From Mesorhizobium sp. WSM2240 (GTDB lineage: Bacteria; Pseudomonadota; Alphaproteobacteria; Rhizobiales; Rhizobiaceae), in contig NZ_CP159256.1 in NCBI RefSeq assembly GCF_040438645.1, positions 186,001 through 250,000 of the forward strand: a stretch of DNA of 64,000 nt. Direction: 5' to 3'. Shown in pieces: positions 37,037-44,931 of this stretch (its first letter is position 1; the number at the start of each line of letters is the position of its first letter). The position numbers were made by a program, and so were the translations under genes. Under the pieces are notes generated by a model, which saw nothing but the letters and a program-made list of their open reading frames with translations, did not search any database and was not told where the DNA came from.

Positions 37037-38779
37037 ATGAGTAAGACGCAGGGAAAAAGCCCTCGCGATCTGCGGAGCGCGCGCTGGTTTGCTCCCGACG
37101 ATTTGCGCAGTTTCGGTCACCGGTCACGCCTGATGCAGATGGGCCTCGGGCCGGAGGACTGGCAGGGCAAGCCGTTTATCGGCGTGCTCAATACTTGGTC
37201 CGAACTCAATCCCTGCCATGCGCATTTCCGCCACCGGGCCGAGGATGTGAAGCGCGGGGTGCTGCAAGCAGGCGGCATACCGGTCGAGTTGCCGGTGATT
37301 TCGGTTGACGAAAGCTTCACCAAGCCAACATCGATGCTCTACCGCAACCTCCTGGCGATGGAAACCGAGGAGCAGATTCGCTCGCACCCTCTCGACGGGG
37401 TGGTGCTGATGGGCGGCTGCGACAAGAGTACGCCTGGTCTCGTAATGGGCGCCCTGTCGGCAGGCGTGCCGATGATCTATCTGCCGGCCGGGCCGATGCT
37501 CCGCGGCAATTATGCCGGCAACATCCTCGGCTCCGGCTCGGATGCATGGAAATACTGGGACGAGCGGCGCGCGGGCAATATTACCGATGCGCAATGGCAT
37601 GGCATCGAGAGCGGGATCGCTCGCTCCTACGGCACCTGCATGACGATGGGAACCGCCTCGACCATGACGGCGATCGCCGAAGCCATGGGACTTTGCCTGC
37701 CGGGTGCGTCCTCCATTCCAGCTGCAGATTCGAACCACATCCGCATGTCGGCGGCTTGCGGGCGTCGCATCGTGGAGATGATCTGGGAAGATCTGACGCC
37801 AGACAAAATCGTCTCCGACGCTTCGATCCGCAATGCCGCGATCGTGGCAATGGCGACAGGCTGCTCGACCAATGCGGTGGTGCATCTCCTGGCCATGGCG
37901 CGGCGCGGCAAGGTGGCGCTCGATCTCGATGATCTCGATGCGTTGGGCCGTGTCACACCGCTCATCGCCAATGTCCGTCCGTCCGGCTCGGGCTACCTCA
38001 TGGAGGATTTCTACTATGCCGGCGGCCTGCGTGCCCTAATGAGCCGGCTTGCCGAGCGGCTGGATCTCAGCGCCACAACCGTCACGGGCCACACGCTGGG
38101 TGAGACGCTGAAAGGGGCGGAAGTCTATAATCAAGACGTGATCCGACCGCTTTCCAATCCCGTCTATCACGAGGGTTCGCTTGCGGTATTGCGCGGCAAT
38201 CTATGTCCCGATGGCGCGGTGATCAAGCCGGCCGCCTGTGATCAGCGGTTCCAGTATCATGAGGGCCCGGCGCTGGTCTTCGACAGCTACCCTGAGATGA
38301 AAGCCGCGGTGGAGGACGAAAATCTCGACGTCACGCCGGATCATGTCCTGGTGCTGCGCAATGCCGGCCCACTTGGCGGCCCCGGTTTCCCCGAATGGGG
38401 CATGCTGCCCATCCCCAAGGCGCTGATCAAGCAGGGCTATCGCGACATGCTCCGCATCTCGGACGCCAGGATGTCCGGCACCTCCTATGGTGCCTGTGTC
38501 CTGCATGTCGCGCCGGAGTCTCATATTGGCGGCCCTCTCGCCCTGCTGCGCACAGATGATGTTGTGCGGCTCGACATCCCCAACCGGCGCCTCGACATGC
38601 TGGTGGACGCGGCCGAGCTCGAGGCGCGCCGCGCCGCATGGGTTAGCCCAAAGCCCCCTTATCAGCGCGGATATGGCTGGATGTTCGCCCACCATGTCAC
38701 GCAGGCCGACAAGGGCTGCGATTTCGATTTCCTTACCGCCGCCTTCGGCCCAGCCGCGGGCGAACCGGATATTTATTGA
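37037..38779 (+). CDS. IlvD/Edd-family dehydratase, L-arabinonate dehydratase type
   Basis: 580 residues from ATG 37037 with GGGAGG upstream; an earlier in-frame ATG at 36977 is rejected because the ribosome site and homology favour this one. The iron-sulfur ligands of sugar-acid dehydratases are present: Cys60 (TWSELNPC), Cys128 (MGGCDKSTPG) and Cys201 (RSYGTCMTMGTAS). Length and motifs fit the 2Fe-2S L-arabinonate dehydratase group best, though fuconate or xylonate are possible. It removes water from an aldonate to give a 2-keto-3-deoxy acid. First gene of the plus-strand operon. Confidence 0.9.
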   Translation: MSKTQGKSPRDLRSARWFAPDDLRSFGHRSRLMQMGLGPEDWQGKPFIGVLNTWSELNPCHAHFRHRAEDVKRGVLQAGGIPVELPVISVDESFTKPTSMLYRNLLAMETEEQIRSHPLDGVVLMGGCDKSTPGLVMGALSAGVPMIYLPAGPMLRGNYAGNILGSGSDAWKYWDERRAGNITDAQWHGIESGIARSYGTCMTMGTASTMTAIAEAMGLCLPGASSIPAADSNHIRMSAACGRRIVEMIWEDLTPDKIVSDASIRNAAIVAMATGCSTNAVVHLLAMARRGKVALDLDDLDALGRVTPLIANVRPSGSGYLMEDFYYAGGLRALMSRLAERLDLSATTVTGHTLGETLKGAEVYNQDVIRPLSNPVYHEGSLAVLRGNLCPDGAVIKPAACDQRFQYHEGPALVFDSYPEMKAAVEDENLDVTPDHVLVLRNAGPLGGPGFPEWGMLPIPKALIKQGYRDMLRISDARMSGTSYGACVLHVAPESHIGGPLALLRTDDVVRLDIPNRRLDMLVDAAELEARRAAWVSPKPPYQRGYGWMFAHHVTQADKGCDFDFLTAAFGPAAGEPDIY

Positions 38780-38800
38780 GACGTCACAGGAGCAGGACCG

Positions 38801-39511
38801 ATGAACCCCGATACGCACGCCAAGCTGATGACCGTCTCGACGGCCACCCTTTGCACTGCGCTCTTCAAACGCGGCCTTAGAAATCAGTTCATCCAGGACG
38901 TTCGCCCAGTGAAGCCGAAGGGACGCAACATGGTCGGTCCCGCTTTCACGCTGCGCTATATCCCCGCTCGTGAAGATCTCAACCAGCTTGAGGTCTTCCG
39001 CGATCCTGAGCACCCGCAACGCGCAAGCGTCGAGCAATGCCCGCCTGACGCGGTCATGGTGATCGACAGCCGCAAGGACGCGCGTGCGGCTTCTGCTGGC
39101 GGCATTCTCGTTACGCGGCTGATGGTGCGTGGTGTCGCCGGTGTTGTGACTGATGGCGGTTTTCGCGACAGCCCGGAGATCGCCGAGATGGCAATCCCCG
39201 CCTATCACACGCGGCCGTCCGCGCCGACAAATCTCACCCTGCATCAGGCGATAGATATCAATGTGCCGATCGGCTGCGGCGATGTTCCGGTCTTTCCGGG
39301 CGATATCGTGGTGGGGGATGGTGAGGGCGTCATCGTGCTGCCGGCGCATCTTGCGGACGAAATCGCCGACGAGGCGGTGGAAATGACCGCCTATGAGGAC
39401 TTCGTCATGGAGGAGGTGAGCAGGGGCCGCAGCATTATCGGCCTTTATCCCGCTACACGGGAAGAATCGAAACAGGATTTCGCAAAGTGGCGCGCCGCCA
39501 ACGGACGATGA
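38801..39511 (+). CDS. RraA-like aldolase/decarboxylase family protein
   Basis: 236 residues from ATG 38801 with CAGGAGC upstream. The RraA/HMG-aldolase fold shows in STATLCTALFKRGL, then GGILVTRLMVRGVAGVVTDG, and GGFRDSPEI, which supplies the catalytic Arg-Asp. PGDIVVGDGEGVIVLPA lies near the C-terminus. Catalytic members cleave 4-hydroxy-4-methyl-2-oxoglutarate or decarboxylate oxaloacetate. In a sugar-acid operon it may act on a keto-acid product, a role not predicted by the standard arabinonate route. Confidence 0.85.
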   Translation: MNPDTHAKLMTVSTATLCTALFKRGLRNQFIQDVRPVKPKGRNMVGPAFTLRYIPAREDLNQLEVFRDPEHPQRASVEQCPPDAVMVIDSRKDARAASAGGILVTRLMVRGVAGVVTDGGFRDSPEIAEMAIPAYHTRPSAPTNLTLHQAIDINVPIGCGDVPVFPGDIVVGDGEGVIVLPAHLADEIADEAVEMTAYEDFVMEEVSRGRSIIGLYPATREESKQDFAKWRAANGR

Positions 39512-39537
39512 TCGGCCGGAACAATGGGACAACGACC

Positions 39538-40440
39538 ATGGCAAAACTCGCTGAAGCCCTTACCGGGATTTCCGGCATCCTCGTCACGCCGTATGATAGC
39601 AATGACCGGATAGCGCCCGCCCTGCAGGCGCCTGTCGTCGAGCGCGCCATTGCAGCCGGCGTCCACATATTGGTCGCCAATGGCAATACCGGCGAGTTCT
39701 ACGGACTGACCATGGATGAGGCCGAGCGGATGGTTCATTCCGCTGGCGAACACATCAACGGGCGCATACCGCTTCTGGGCGGGGTGGGGCGCAGCGTCCA
39801 TGATGCATGCCATTTGGCCAGAATATCAAAGAAAGCCGGTGCGGACGCTTTGATGGTGCACCAACCGCCGGATCCGTTCTCTGCGCCGCGCGGCTTCATC
39901 GAATATGTACGCCGTGTCGCTGAGGCCGCCGATGGCCTGCCCCTGATGCTTTATCTTCGCAATGATGCGATCGGCGCCAAGGGGATTGCCGAACTCTGTG
40001 CGATCGAGGGTGTCGCAGGCGTCAAATGGGCGACTCCAAATGTTTTGAAGCTTTCAGAAGCCATCAACGCAACTGATGCCTCTATCATCTGGGTTGGCGG
40101 GCTTGCGGAGACTTGGGCGCCGCCGCTTTATGCCGTTGGCGCACGGGGGTTCACCTCTGGCCTCATCAATGTCTGGCCGGAACGTTCCGTCGCCATTCAC
40201 GCAGCACTTGCCGGTGGCGATTACACGGAAGCCGCGTCCCTGATCGCCGGCATGAAGGTGTTCGAGGATATTCGCAGCGAAGAACTGAACGGCACGAATG
40301 TGACCGGTGTGAAGGCCGCGCTGAAAGCGCTCGGCCATGATTGCGGCCATGCGCGCCCGCCTTCGGCCTGGCCACTAACCGACGCGCAACAAAATCAGCT
40401 CGATACCTTCATTGCCGCGCAGAGGCTACCGCGCTTCTGA
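39538..40440 (+). CDS. DHDPS-family 2-keto-3-deoxy-sugar-acid dehydratase/aldolase
   Basis: 300 residues from ATG 39538, 26 bases after the RraA stop; upstream ATG 39508 is possible. The TIM-barrel family residues are clear: GNTGEFYGLTMDEAERM, Tyr139 in LMLYLRN and the Schiff-base lysine Lys163 in GVKWATPN. Next to an arabinonate-type dehydratase, the expected reaction is conversion of 2-keto-3-deoxy-L-arabinonate to alpha-ketoglutarate semialdehyde, though an aldolase reaction is also possible for this family. The semialdehyde dehydrogenase is not in the window. Confidence 0.88.
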   Translation: MAKLAEALTGISGILVTPYDSNDRIAPALQAPVVERAIAAGVHILVANGNTGEFYGLTMDEAERMVHSAGEHINGRIPLLGGVGRSVHDACHLARISKKAGADALMVHQPPDPFSAPRGFIEYVRRVAEAADGLPLMLYLRNDAIGAKGIAELCAIEGVAGVKWATPNVLKLSEAINATDASIIWVGGLAETWAPPLYAVGARGFTSGLINVWPERSVAIHAALAGGDYTEAASLIAGMKVFEDIRSEELNGTNVTGVKAALKALGHDCGHARPPSAWPLTDAQQNQLDTFIAAQRLPRF

Positions 40441-40524
40441 ACGGTTTCGAGCGGGTTTGGCCCGCAGAGCGAGGCCATGCGGCGGTGAGAACTTTTATAT
40501 TGGCAAACAGAGGAGGAGATTGCC

Positions 40525-41619
40525 ATGGCAATGACACGTCGAAATATTCTGTCCATCGGCGGTGCGGGGCTTGTTGCCGCCGCTGCCGGTAAAGCCTGGG
40601 GGCAATCCCTCCCTTATGTATTGAACCAGCGCTATCCGGATCCTTCGGTTCAGATCCTGGATCCGAGCTTCGCCAAATATCGTATCTATTCCGCCTCGGT
40701 GGAGAAGCTCGCTACCGGAATGCGCTGGGCCGAGGGGCCAGCCTATTTCCCGGAAGAGCGGTGTGTTCTTTTGTCCGACATCCCCAACAACCGGATCATG
40801 AAATATGATGAGGTGAATGACACCTTCACCGTCTTTCGCGCTCCTGCCAATTTCGCCAACGGCAATGCCAGGGACCGGGAAGGGCGGCTGATCACCTGCG
40901 AGCATTCGGTCACACGTCGCGTCACGCGCACGGAGAAGAACGGCTCGATCACCGTTCTGGCTGACGGGTTCGAAGGCAAGCAGCTCAACGCGCCAAACGA
41001 TGTAGTCGCCAAATCGGACGGAACGATCTGGTTCACCGATCCGCTCTTCGGCATCAACGGCAATTATGAGGGCGAGAAGGCAAAGCCGGAGCAGGCGACG
41101 ACGAATGTCTATCGCATCGGCGCCGATGGCAAGCTCAACGCTGTCATCACCGATCTCATGAATCCGAACGGGCTCGCCTTCTCGCCGGATGAAAGCAAGC
41201 TCTATGTGGTGGAATGGAAGGGCACGCCCAACCGCAGCATCTGGAGCTATGATGTTGGAGCAGACAGCACCGTATCCAACAAGACCAAGCTGATCGATGC
41301 CGCCGATTTCGGCGCACTCGACGGCTTCAAGGTCGATCGCGACGGCAATTTGTGGTGCGGCTATGGCAGCAACGGCGCCCTCAAAGACGAGCCTACCGCC
41401 ACCGGTATTGCCGGGCGCAAGATCTATGAACTCAAGGGCAAATCGGAAGATCTGGACGGGGTCATGATCTTCAACCCCGAAGGCAAGCCGATCGGCTTCA
41501 TCCTCCTGCCTGAGCGTTGCGCAAACCTGACCTTCGGCGGACCGAAGGGCGATCGCCTTTATATGGCGAGCAGCCATTCGCTCTATGCACTCTATGTCGG
41601 CGCGCAGGGCGCCGTATGA
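40525..41619 (+). CDS. Tat-exported SMP-30/gluconolactonase-family lactonase
   Basis: 364 residues from ATG 40525 with GAGGAG upstream. A twin-arginine signal opens the protein (MTRRNILSIGGAGLVAAAA), predicting export of the folded enzyme. The beta-propeller pattern of SMP-30 follows: GMRWAEGPAYFPEERCVLLSD, LNAPNDVVAKSDGTIWFTDP with its metal-binding Asn/Asp, MNPNGLAFSPDESKLYVVE, and DGFKVDRDGNLWCGYG. It should open a sugar lactone in the periplasm, feeding the aldonate to the TctABC transporter encoded divergently. Last gene of the operon. Confidence 0.9.
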   Translation: MAMTRRNILSIGGAGLVAAAAGKAWGQSLPYVLNQRYPDPSVQILDPSFAKYRIYSASVEKLATGMRWAEGPAYFPEERCVLLSDIPNNRIMKYDEVNDTFTVFRAPANFANGNARDREGRLITCEHSVTRRVTRTEKNGSITVLADGFEGKQLNAPNDVVAKSDGTIWFTDPLFGINGNYEGEKAKPEQATTNVYRIGADGKLNAVITDLMNPNGLAFSPDESKLYVVEWKGTPNRSIWSYDVGADSTVSNKTKLIDAADFGALDGFKVDRDGNLWCGYGSNGALKDEPTATGIAGRKIYELKGKSEDLDGVMIFNPEGKPIGFILLPERCANLTFGGPKGDRLYMASSHSLYALYVGAQGAV

Positions 41620-41635
41620 GACAAGCCCATAAGCG

Positions 41636-41651
41636 AGCCGGCGGCCCGGCT
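41636..41651 (+). terminator. Weak hairpin after the lactonase
   Basis: AGCCGG (41636-41641) and CCGGCT (41646-41651) can pair 17 bases after the stop. No T-run follows, so this is only a possible terminator. Confidence 0.25.
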
Positions 41652-41743
41652 GCGGTAGACTGCTTCACAAAATGAGGTGAATCCGCCTATGTCAGGTGGC
41701 TCTGCTCCTGTGGAGTCATTCTACCGGAGCGGAGCTGTTCCAT

Positions 41744-42108
41744 TCATGGAACCTTGAGGACGTTTATCAGGTCGTCACGGACCGCTGCGACGCTCGGCAA
41801 GGAAGCGAGCGGCCAGTCAAAGCGGCCCGACCGGCAGAGATGGATGAGTTCGGCGTGTTCTTCCATTGAACGCTGCATGGCCGCCGTGTTGGAAGCCGTA
41901 TGCAGGTATACCGGTCATCCGTCTTGAGAAGAGAGGCCATGATCTGCTGGGTGCGAGGCATGTCCGCCAGATGGTACATGGACATGTGCAACTCCGCGTT
42001 CAATCCTTCGGCCGCGCCAGCGCACTTTCGAGCCGTGATCGGCGGGAAAACCAACCAAACCATCATCACGCGCGACTGGCCTGACATCCTACACATCGCG
42101 GCCACCAT
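41744..42108 (-). pseudogene. GntR/FCD-type regulator remnant
   Basis: The C-terminal ligand domain of an FadR-like regulator can be pieced together from two frames: LNAELHMSMYHLADMPRTQQ, then ASLLKTDD, a frame change near 41920, then ASNTAAMQRSMEEHAELIHL. The end is VRDDLINVLKVP with the stop at 41744. Part of the helix between is also scrambled. The DNA-binding domain is missing. It is inactive debris. Confidence 0.55.
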
Positions 42109-42540
42109 CGGTGCCGGAAGTGTCGCGCCTGGCCAGATCCTGCGCTAGGACGTCCTGCATCAGACTTTGGCTGTTCGTTCTGCGTTGGCTCAAGTGGAGG
42201 TGTTGATCGTGCAGGACCACGCGGACGATTGCATAGAGGATGCAATCGCCGCAAGCGACCCGGACGCACAACAACAGAAGTTTCGGGAGCTGACCGAGTT
42301 GTTCGAGAAAGTCTGCCGATAGCAGAGTCGCCCAGAACCAAGAACCACAACTGCAAGGCTCGCCCGCGGAAAGCCGCTCTGGCCGCTTTCCCGTGCGAAG
42401 AATCGGCCAGCTCAATTTGTGGACGTCCACAGGCAAGCGAGGTCGAGCACTGCCTCGCGGTGGTTAGAGGCTGGTCAGCCGCGATGGAGCAGATCGGTCT
42501 GCCAGAAGCGGCGGTTTAGAAGGTTTGCGGCTCGGGCGAA
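42109..42540. other. Debris without a clear gene
   Basis: One short plus-strand frame ending at 42322 reads plausibly (VEVLIVQDHADDCIEDAI, then FRELTELFEKVCR), but it has no recognisable family or convincing start. The rest shows no structure. Confidence 0.3.
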
Positions 42541-42753
42541 CTGGCTCGGATCGTTTCACTCGCCATGCTTAAGCGGTCACGTGGTGCGCAGGTGCAGTGT
42601 TTCCGAACAGGTCTGCGACGAGCGGAATATGGCACGCACTCGCTGCGACGAATGAAAGCTTCAATGATCTACAAGGCGACTGGCAACCTGCGCGCTGTAC
42701 CGCTCCTACTTGGGCATACCAAGATCGATAACACCCGTGCGCCGCAGCCATAG
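42541..42753 (+). pseudogene. Tyrosine recombinase (phage integrase) C-terminal fragment
   Basis: The catalytic C-terminus is partly present: YGTHSLRRMKASMIYKATGN holds the H-x-x-R box, and VPLLLGHTKIDNTRAPQP holds LLGHT, where the downstream tyrosine would follow. The frame stops at 42753 before that tyrosine and nothing upstream belongs to an integrase, so it is a dead fragment. It shows past site-specific integration in this zone. Confidence 0.7.
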
Positions 42754-42756
42754 TTA

Positions 42757-42891
42757 ACACCACTGCCCGCAAGAGCGAACCCAAAACGCCAATTGCAGCC
42801 TGGTACGACGCTGACGGATTGTGGTGCGTCTGCTGGAAACAGGCAGGTAAGGTCTGGATCGAGCAATATCTAGTCACAGTCTACGACTAAG
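42757..42891 (+). other. Possible gene remnant
   Basis: A 44-codon plus-strand stretch without a usual start codon reads KTPIAAWYDADGLWCVCWKQ, then AGKVWIEQYLVTVYD and a stop. It looks protein-like (Trp/Tyr-rich beta strands), so it may be the remains of a small gene. No family recognised. Confidence 0.25.
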
Positions 42892-42903
42892 TCAGCGCCT
42901 GAA

Positions 42904-43377
42904 ATGGGCAAGGGCGGTCACCGTCCCGAGTTGCGCGCCATCCTTCGTCACAAGCAATGTGGCCGCCGCTGCTACTGCCGCATTAAGACGCGCATCAGCT
43001 TTCCAAATCGCATGCAACACGATTCCGAGACGATCGAGCATCTTAACAGGCGCGGCGAAGGTGGCGGCAATGATCGGGACGACATCGCGTTGGCTTGCCA
43101 TGCCTGCAACGCAGGCCGCGGCGCGCTCGATTGGCTGACCTACTGCTGTGTGGGAAGGGGCGCGAGCACTACGAGTGAGCGGCGGCTTGGTAGCAAAAGA
43201 CCCGTCCGGCGTTTCGTTAGGGGGCGGGACGCCAGACGGGTCGATGCGGGGCACACAATGTCCGCCGCGCGGCAAAGCGCAACACGGGTTCTTACATCTG
43301 GCAAGGAAACTATACGTAGGGCCAGAAAAAAGAAGCCCGCTGCCGGCAGGAGGGGGCAATGCCGCAGGCGCGCTTAG
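42904..43377 (+). CDS. HNH endonuclease family protein
   Basis: 157 residues from ATG 42904. A Cys pair CGRRCYC (about 20-26) and the HNH core HDSETIEHLNRRGEGG with IALACHACNAGRG give the beta-beta-alpha metal site (His of TIEHL, Asn and His/Asn later, CxxC zinc knuckle). The C-terminal 75 residues are Arg/Gly-rich and may be unstructured. It ends 4 bases into the convergent MucR-like gene. It could be a phage- or restriction-linked nuclease. No strong ribosome site, so the start is uncertain. Confidence 0.68.
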   Translation: MGKGGHRPELRAILRHKQCGRRCYCRIKTRISFPNRMQHDSETIEHLNRRGEGGGNDRDDIALACHACNAGRGALDWLTYCCVGRGASTTSERRLGSKRPVRRFVRGRDARRVDAGHTMSAARQSATRVLTSGKETIRRARKKKPAAGRRGQCRRRA

Positions 43378-43811
43378 GCAGTCTTCCTGCGCCCGCGCGT
43401 CTTGGGCGTCTCGGCCGGCTTTTTTCCCAAGCCCAATTTCTTCGCCAGCGCCGAGCGGGTCGCAGCATAGTTCGGCGCTACCATAGGATAATCGCTCGGC
43501 AGGTTCCATTTAGTGCGGTACTCGTCCGGCGTCATGCCGTATCGGACCATCAGGGGGCGCTTGAGCGACCTGAACCCTTTGCCATCTTCGAGCGAGATGA
43601 TGTAGTCGGGCGTCACCGACTTCTTGATCGGCACGGCTGGTTTCTGCGGTTCAATTGTCTCTGCACGAGCGGCGCCATTAACCTTGCCAAGTGCTGTGTA
43701 AACATCGGCGATCAGGTTAGGCAGTTCTCCGATTGGGACCGAATTCTTGCTCACGTACGCGGCCACAACGTCGGCAGTCAGCTCGATTTGAAGCTCGTTC
43801 TTCTCGGTCAT
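43374..43811 (-). CDS. MucR/Ros-family regulator lacking canonical zinc ligands
   Basis: 145 residues. The N-terminal domain (LTADVVAAYVSKNSVPIGELP) and the DNA-binding part SVTPDYIISLEDGKGFRSLK, then YGMTPDEYRTKWNLPSDYPM and VAPNYAATRSALAKKLGLG, identify MucR/Ros. These regulate exopolysaccharide, motility and symbiosis genes in rhizobia. The zinc-finger positions are changed: Ser73 and Asp76 where Ros has Cys, Pro86 and Tyr91 where it has His. Zinc-free folding is known for some M. loti homologues. The Pro in place of the first His is unusual and might weaken the recognition helix. Confidence 0.88.
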   Translation of the reverse strand: MTEKNELQIELTADVVAAYVSKNSVPIGELPNLIADVYTALGKVNGAARAETIEPQKPAVPIKKSVTPDYIISLEDGKGFRSLKRPLMVRYGMTPDEYRTKWNLPSDYPMVAPNYAATRSALAKKLGLGKKPAETPKTRGRRKTA

Positions 43812-43904
43812 TGGATATTCCCCTCAAACTCGAAGCGTGTACTTAGCCGGGATGTGAAGGAAGGGCAATTGATTGCCCGTTGGCCAATAGTTGCAGGGAA
43901 ACCC

Positions 43905-44550
43905 TTGACGGGAACCGGCGCTCCCGCTCGGAAGGATCGCACGCGCATCGCCCAGATGGTGTTCCAGGATCCCTACGCGTCGGCTGAACCCTCGCCAGAC
44001 CATCGGCCGCATGCTGTCCTCGCAGCTTGTCCTGCACGGAATCGCCACGGAAGCGAGGCCAGCCACCGCGTTGCCGAAATGCTGACCCGCGTTGGCCTGA
44101 CGCCGTATCACGCCAGGCGTTACTCGCATGAATTCTCGGGCGGGCAGCGTCAGCGGATCGGGATCGCGCGGCCGTTGATGCTCGATCCGAAGATTCTGGT
44201 GCTTGGCAAGCCGGTGTCGGCTCTGGACGTGTCGATCCAGGCGCAGATCATCAACCTGCTGATGGATCTGCAGGAAACGCTCGGCCTGAGCTACATCATG
44301 ATCTCTCACGACCTGAGCGTGGTCGAGCATATAAACGACCGGGTCGCCGTCACGTATTTCGGCCGGCGTGGTGGAGGAGGGCGACTGGCATTCGATTTTC
44401 AGCCGCCCGACACACCCATATACGCGCTAACTGATTGGTTCGGTTCCCGATCCCGATGCGATCTTGACCGGCGCACGCGGCTTGCCGATTGCCGCTTCCG
44501 TTCCCAACACAGCACGCTTTTCGCCCGACATTTCGCGCCGTCCGGACCCT
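43905..44550 (+). pseudogene. Peptide ABC transporter ATPase (DppF/OppF-type) remnant
   Basis: The middle of a dipeptide-type ATPase can be read: IAQMVFQDPYAS, a scrambled stretch, then YSHEFSGGQRQRIGIARPLM. Walker B is damaged: LVLGKPVSALD where the family has LVLDEP. LGLSYIMISHDLSVVEHI follows, then a frame change near 44365 and an in-frame stop. Walker A is missing. Several independent lesions make it dead. Confidence 0.75.
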
Positions 44551-44570
44551 GACGAAGAACCAGAGCCAAG

Positions 44571-44770
44571 CGAGCTTGCCTATCGTGGATACGCTTGGGG
44601 CAGGGGACACGTTCATCGCCCGCGTCCTTGTCGGTTTGCTTGAAGGCGAGGCCCCGCAAAGCTTACTTCAAGCCGCTGCCGACGCGGCGGCCCACACATG
44701 CACCTACCTCGGAGCGGTCGGTTATGGGGTGCCGATCGATGTGGCCAAGGCTCCGAACAACTCAATCTAG
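44571..44770 (+). pseudogene. PfkB kinase C-terminal fragment
   Basis: Reads LPIVDTLGAGDTFIARVLVG, then LLEGEAPQSLLQAAADAAAHT and a normal-looking end. The GAGD signature is intact, but the first two-thirds of the kinase are absent and the preceding frame is DppF debris. It resembles fructoselysine-kinase-like members more than the two intact PfkB proteins in the window. Confidence 0.65.
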
Positions 44771-44931
44771 GAAACTGACGGAATCATGGCCCTGACGAGC
44801 GGACTCGTCCCGCCCATCGATGAGACGGCTAGGCTGTACGCGGCCATTTAGAATCCATCTCTCAGACGATCAAATCAATGATTTGCAGCGTGGGCCTCAG
44901 GTGGCGTCCGCCTTGGAAATGGCTTCTTTCA

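Noticed and set aside
38201..39544. 447-codon minus-strand frame opposite the dehydratase and RraA genes
   Set aside because: It spans two real genes on the other strand and has no start signal or domain.
41620..44931. Integrative element with att sites and tRNA
   Set aside because: An integrase fragment is present but no tRNA gene or flanking direct repeat was recognised.
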